From contig JAKSSP010000011.1 of assembly GCA_024403035.1 (NCBI GenBank), positions 1 through 43,236 on the forward strand: a stretch of DNA of 43,236 bases, in the 5' to 3' direction. Source of the stretch: Mogibacterium sp. (GTDB taxonomy: Bacteria; Bacillota; Clostridia; Peptostreptococcales; Anaerovoracaceae). The notes under the pieces were generated by a model. That model was not told the DNA's origin and did no database searches. It was given only the letters and a program-made list of their open reading frames with translations. Position numbers and translations under genes: made by a program. This document shows, piece by piece, positions 40,372 through 43,236 of this stretch (within the stretch, counting starts at the first letter, position 1; each line of letters opens with the position of its first letter).

Positions 40372-40905
40372 TCAGTCCAGGAATCCCGGGATAAGCTCGA
40401 CCTCAATGACTCCGGCCTCTTCATCGATACTTCTCAGGAAGGCGTCGACCGCAGGTATGAGGACCTGTTTTCCGTCAGGCGTGCTGACATCGAGCACGCT
40501 CTGAGCCGTGTTCTGTATAACGTCTCTGAGCACTCCGATCTCTGATCCGCCCTGCGCTGTGTCCACTACCCTGCAGCCTATGAGGTCACGCACATAGTGC
40601 TCGCCCTCAGGAAGCTCTTCCATGTCTTTTGCATAGATGCTGACGTCCATGCCCCTGATTTCCTCAGCGGCATTCCTGTCTTCGATGCCGGTAAGCCTTA
40701 CCACAGGCTTATCTTTCTGGTATCTGACCTTCTCTATGGCCCCGCTCACGCTTTTTTCCGCACGCTCAAGAAGGAGGACCTTGCCCTCCTTCAGATTGCC
40801 GGAATCCTGCGAGTACAGATTGACTCTGAATTCGCCTTTTATACCCACAGGACTTCCGACCTTGCCTATCAGGACTTTCTCCTGAGATACGTCAGTCTTC
40901 TTCAA
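40372..40905 (-). CDS. rimM: 16S rRNA processing protein RimM
   Basis: The 177-aa protein assists maturation of the 30S subunit head and binds S19. The N-terminal RimM domain shows IGKVGSPVGIKGEFRVNLYS and the C-terminal PRC-barrel HYVRDLIGCRVVD and VLIPAVDAFLRSID. The start codon is TTG at 40905, with GGAG 5 nt upstream, inside the end of the khpA gene (14-nt overlap), which implies coupled translation. Confidence 0.93.
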   Translation of the reverse strand: MKKTDVSQEKVLIGKVGSPVGIKGEFRVNLYSQDSGNLKEGKVLLLERAEKSVSGAIEKVRYQKDKPVVRLTGIEDRNAAEEIRGMDVSIYAKDMEELPEGEHYVRDLIGCRVVDTAQGGSEIGVLRDVIQNTAQSVLDVSTPDGKQVLIPAVDAFLRSIDEEAGVIEVELIPGFLD

Positions 40906-41128
40906 CTATCTCCACCGACACTCTGAGATTCTGCTTGATCGCCGCAGCCTTTACCACGGTCCTGATCGCCTTTGCTATTCTTCCCGACTTGCCTATAATC
41001 TTGCCGATATCTTCGTCGGCTACTTTAAGCTTGACTATTATGTCTCTTCCGTCAGTCTCTTCGGTGACAAGGACCTCGTCCGGCTTAGTGACCAGCGCTT
41101 TCGCGATTACTTCTACCAGACTTCCCAT
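40892..41128 (-). CDS. khpA: KH-domain RNA-binding protein KhpA
   Basis: The 78-aa protein is a single KH domain with the RNA-binding loop GKIIGKSGRIAKAIRTVV (GxxG at about residues 45-48). KhpA works with KhpB/EloR in cell elongation and as an RNA chaperone in Bacillota. AAGGAGGCACGGA precedes the ATG. It is encoded between rpsP and rimM, its conserved place. Confidence 0.93.
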   Translation of the reverse strand: MGSLVEVIAKALVTKPDEVLVTEETDGRDIIVKLKVADEDIGKIIGKSGRIAKAIRTVVKAAAIKQNLRVSVEIVEED

Positions 41129-41139
41129 TCCGTGCCTCC

Positions 41140-41382
41140 TTATTCGATAGCGCCGGACTTCTTGAGAAGCGCTCTGACTGTATCAGTCGGCTGTGCTCCG
41201 TTTGCGAGCCACTTCTTTGCAGCTTCGTTGTCGATGATGATCTCGCTTGGATCCTTCAGTGGATCATATGTGCCGATCTCCTCGATGAACTTGCCGTTTC
41301 TCGGTGTTCTCGAGTCAGCAACAACTACTCTGTAGAAAGGCTTCTTGTGAGCTCCAACTCTCTTAAGTCTGATCTTTACCAT
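41140..41382 (-). CDS. rpsP: 30S ribosomal protein S16
   Basis: The 80-aa ribosomal protein starts [20 protein letters not shown] and contains [20 protein letters not shown], the S16 signature. The length is usual. GGAGG precedes the ATG. It is the first gene of rpsP-khpA-rimM-trmD. Confidence 0.97.
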   Translation of the reverse strand: MVKIRLKRVGAHKKPFYRVVVADSRTPRNGKFIEEIGTYDPLKDPSEIIIDNEAAKKWLANGAQPTDTVRALLKKSGAIE

Positions 41383-41454
41383 TTTTTACCTCCATTTATG
41401 AATAAATAATTGATATCTATATTGTTGATCGCGAAGTATTTTCGTTTACAGCGA

Positions 41455-42798
41455 TCAGAATCCGAGATTGCGCATCATGCTCCTAGCCTTTTTCGAATCC
41501 GGATTAGCAATAACTTTGGTCATCTTCTTCATCTCTTCGTATTTCTTGACGAGCTGATTGACGTCCGTGACTGTGACGCCCGATCCCTTAGCGATGCGCT
41601 TGCGTCTTGAAGCGTTAAGCACGTTTGGCTTTGCTCTTTCGAACGGTGTCATCGAGAGGATGATGGCCTCCCACTTCCTGAGTTCGGCCCTGCCCTGTTC
41701 AAAGTCGATGTCCTTCTTCTGAGCCGCGGAGATGCCCGGGATCATGTCTATGAGCTTGCTGATTCCGCCCAGCTTGTTGATCTGCCTCATCTGGTTGAGG
41801 AAGTCTTCAAGATCATATTTGTTGCGGCGGATCTTCTCCTCAAGCTTTCTGGACTCCTCTTCATCGAAAGCGTTCTCTGCCTGCTCGATAAGTGACATCA
41901 CGTCGCCCATGCCGAGTATCCTTGAAGCTATCCTGTCCGGGTGGAAAGGCTCAAGAGCATTGTACTTCTCGCCTGTACCCATGAACTTGATAGGCTTGCC
42001 GGTGACCGACTTTACGGAGAGAGCCGCGCCGCCTCTTGAGTCACCGTCCATCTTGGTCATGATGATGCCGTCGACTCCAAGCGCCTGGTTGAATCCGTCA
42101 GCGATGTTGACCGCGTCCTGACCGGTGAGAGCGTCTACGACCAGCAGTATCTCGTGCGGCTTGATCGACTTTTTGAGTGTCTTGAGCTCGTCCATCAGCT
42201 GCTCGTCTATCTGCAGACGGCCGGCCGTATCGACGATCAGCACGTTGCAGCCGCGTCTCTGGGCTTCCCTTACGGCTTCGCTGGCGATCTGCTCAGCGTC
42301 CTTAGTGTCTCTGTTGACATAGACCGGCGTGTTGACCGCCTTGCCGACTATCTCCAGCTGATCTATAGCCGCAGGCCTGTAGACGTCGCAGGCTGCCAGC
42401 ATCGGGTGTTTGCCTGTCTGCTTGAGCCACGCGGCGAGTTTGCCCGCAGTCGTTGTCTTACCTGTACCCTGGAGCCCTACCAGCATGATGACTGTGAAGC
42501 CGCTTGGGTTGAACGTCAGCTTGCTCGCCGTGCCGCCCATCATCTCGACCAGCTCATCCTTAACGATCTTGATGACCATCTGGTCAGGAGTCAGGCTCTT
42601 CAGAACGCCGGCGCCTAGTGCCTTTTCTTTTACGGTCGCTACAAATTCCTTTACGACCTTGAAGTTGACGTCAGCCTCAAGAAGTGCCATCTTGACGACG
42701 CGCATCGCGTCCTCAAAATCCTTCTCGGAGACAACGCCCTGGCCGCGCAGGTCCTTGAACGCTCCCTGTAGTTTTTCGGATAATCCTTCGAATGCCAT
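41455..42798 (-). CDS. ffh: Signal recognition particle GTPase Ffh
   Basis: The 447-aa protein targets nascent membrane proteins with 4.5S RNA. An N domain precedes the GTPase (G1 GLQGTGKTTTAGKLAAWL near residue 108, DTAGRLQIDEQLMDEL near 190, TKMDGDSRGGAALS near 247). The M domain from about 300 ends with KRIAKGSGVTVTDVNQLVKK, the RNA-binding helix. It follows ylxM by 4 nt. The C-terminus is shorter than in Ffh proteins with Gly/Met-rich tails. Confidence 0.96.
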   Translation of the reverse strand: MAFEGLSEKLQGAFKDLRGQGVVSEKDFEDAMRVVKMALLEADVNFKVVKEFVATVKEKALGAGVLKSLTPDQMVIKIVKDELVEMMGGTASKLTFNPSGFTVIMLVGLQGTGKTTTAGKLAAWLKQTGKHPMLAACDVYRPAAIDQLEIVGKAVNTPVYVNRDTKDAEQIASEAVREAQRRGCNVLIVDTAGRLQIDEQLMDELKTLKKSIKPHEILLVVDALTGQDAVNIADGFNQALGVDGIIMTKMDGDSRGGAALSVKSVTGKPIKFMGTGEKYNALEPFHPDRIASRILGMGDVMSLIEQAENAFDEEESRKLEEKIRRNKYDLEDFLNQMRQINKLGGISKLIDMIPGISAAQKKDIDFEQGRAELRKWEAIILSMTPFERAKPNVLNASRRKRIAKGSGVTVTDVNQLVKKYEEMKKMTKVIANPDSKKARSMMRNLGF

Positions 42799-42802
42799 GT
42801 TT

Positions 42803-43147
42803 CTACTCTGTTATCTTCTCTATGATCCTTTTGATCTTATCTGCCTGCGACACATCCATGCCGGCAGAATCGATCACCTTATATGCTTTTTCAGCAAGTT
42901 TCTGGTTCTCTTTGTATGAAGCGACCAGATTCAGCTTCTCTTCATAAGACTCGAGCGCTTTCTCGGCCTTCCTCAGTGTGTAGTGGACCGCCTGGCGGGT
43001 CTGTCCTAGCTCTTCAGCGATCTCCGAAAGCGAAAGGTTGTCTTCGTGATACAGCGCCATGACCTCGTTCTGCGCCTCGTTCAGAAGCGCGCCGTAGAAG
43101 TCATAGAGCATGCTCGCGTATTCAACTCTTTCGATGTCGTCTTTCAT
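42803..43147 (-). CDS. ylxM: YlxM/UPF0122 helix-turn-helix protein
   Basis: The 114-aa protein has a sigma-70 region 4-like helix-turn-helix (LSLSEIAEELGQTRQAVHYT near residues 37-56) and is encoded immediately before ffh, where it is found throughout Bacillota; it is linked to SRP function. The ATG at 43147 follows GGAGATCCGCT; a longer frame starting at 43201 runs through the promoter and is not used. Confidence 0.92.
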   Translation of the reverse strand: MKDDIERVEYASMLYDFYGALLNEAQNEVMALYHEDNLSLSEIAEELGQTRQAVHYTLRKAEKALESYEEKLNLVASYKENQKLAEKAYKVIDSAGMDVSQADKIKRIIEKITE

Positions 43148-43172
43148 AGCGGATCTCCAATCACACCGCCAT

Positions 43173-43201
43173 ATAATAACATCTCTTTGAGTTGCTGTCA
43201 A
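43173..43201 (-). promoter_or_regulatory. Promoter of the ylxM-ffh unit
   Basis: TTGACA (43196-43201) and TATTAT (43173-43178) are separated by 17 bp on the minus strand, with a leader of about 20 nt before the ylxM ATG. Nothing else is seen out to the window end. Confidence 0.8.
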
Positions 43202-43236
43202 ACATTTTCTTTGACAACAATGGTATTTCTTTGCAA

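Overview
The window reads as a chromosomal segment of an anaerobic, low-to-mid GC Bacillota of the class Clostridia. Evidence: a butyrate kinase, an oxygen-sensitive class III ribonucleotide reductase with NrdR boxes, a rubrerythrin, a SAM-I riboswitch on metK, SepF/DivIVA division genes, and the ylxM-ffh-rpsP-khpA-rimM-trmD order. A family such as Anaerovoracaceae is possible, but this is a guess. No rRNA, tRNA, CRISPR array, prophage or complete insertion sequence was seen. Apart from a probable group II intron edge at base 1, the region is core genome.

Layout. 1-10.1 kb, minus strand: a DUF2207 membrane protein, TypA/BipA, butyrate kinase, a small frameshifted membrane-protein gene, cardiolipin synthase, an HD phosphohydrolase and a membrane-anchored clostripain-type peptidase, closed by a hairpin and then the 5' end of a probable group II intron. 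10.2-13.2 kb, plus: dCMP deaminase, a divergent DapB and an FAD-dependent dehydrogenase. 13.3-16.7 kb, minus: SAM-riboswitch-controlled metK, dUTPase, a BaiN/HI0933-type flavoprotein and an in-frame remnant of an ArsC-family gene. 16.7-25.5 kb, plus: an orphan 430-aa protein (apparently leaderless, with a CodY-like box at its promoter), a 319-bp AT-rich spacer with DnaA boxes, an AlaX-type tRNA editing protein, a cytidylate-kinase-like protein and a complete branched-chain amino acid ABC transporter livJHMGF. 25.5-35.6 kb, minus: an RsuA/RluB-type pseudouridine synthase, scpB-scpA, truA, an A24 prepilin peptidase, a lysophospholipase-like hydrolase, an RlmL-type methyltransferase, nrdG, a 55-aa stand-alone glycyl radical protein, nrdD and rubrerythrin. 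35.85 kb, plus: an MntR/DtxR-type regulator. 36.3-43.2 kb, minus: divIVA, sepF, yggS, an HlyD-like membrane protein, then the trmD-rimM-khpA-rpsP and ffh-ylxM genes.

How the genes fit together. Nucleotide supply (dCMP deaminase, dUTPase, anaerobic RNR), SAM supply, chromosome segregation (ScpAB), septum assembly (SepF, DivIVA), protein targeting (Ffh, YlxM) and ribosome/tRNA maturation are all housekeeping. Liv uptake and butyrate kinase suggest amino-acid fermentation.

Most noteworthy is the class III RNR. The 758-aa NrdD has no glycyl radical motif at its C-terminus. An intact glycyl radical domain is encoded separately, 170 bp downstream, as a 55-aa protein with its own promoter, DnaA-type boxes just upstream of that promoter, and a terminator between it and nrdG. 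The nrdD promoter is overlaid exactly by two NrdR-like boxes 32 bp apart. So the catalytic and radical-carrying parts of one enzyme look separately expressed.
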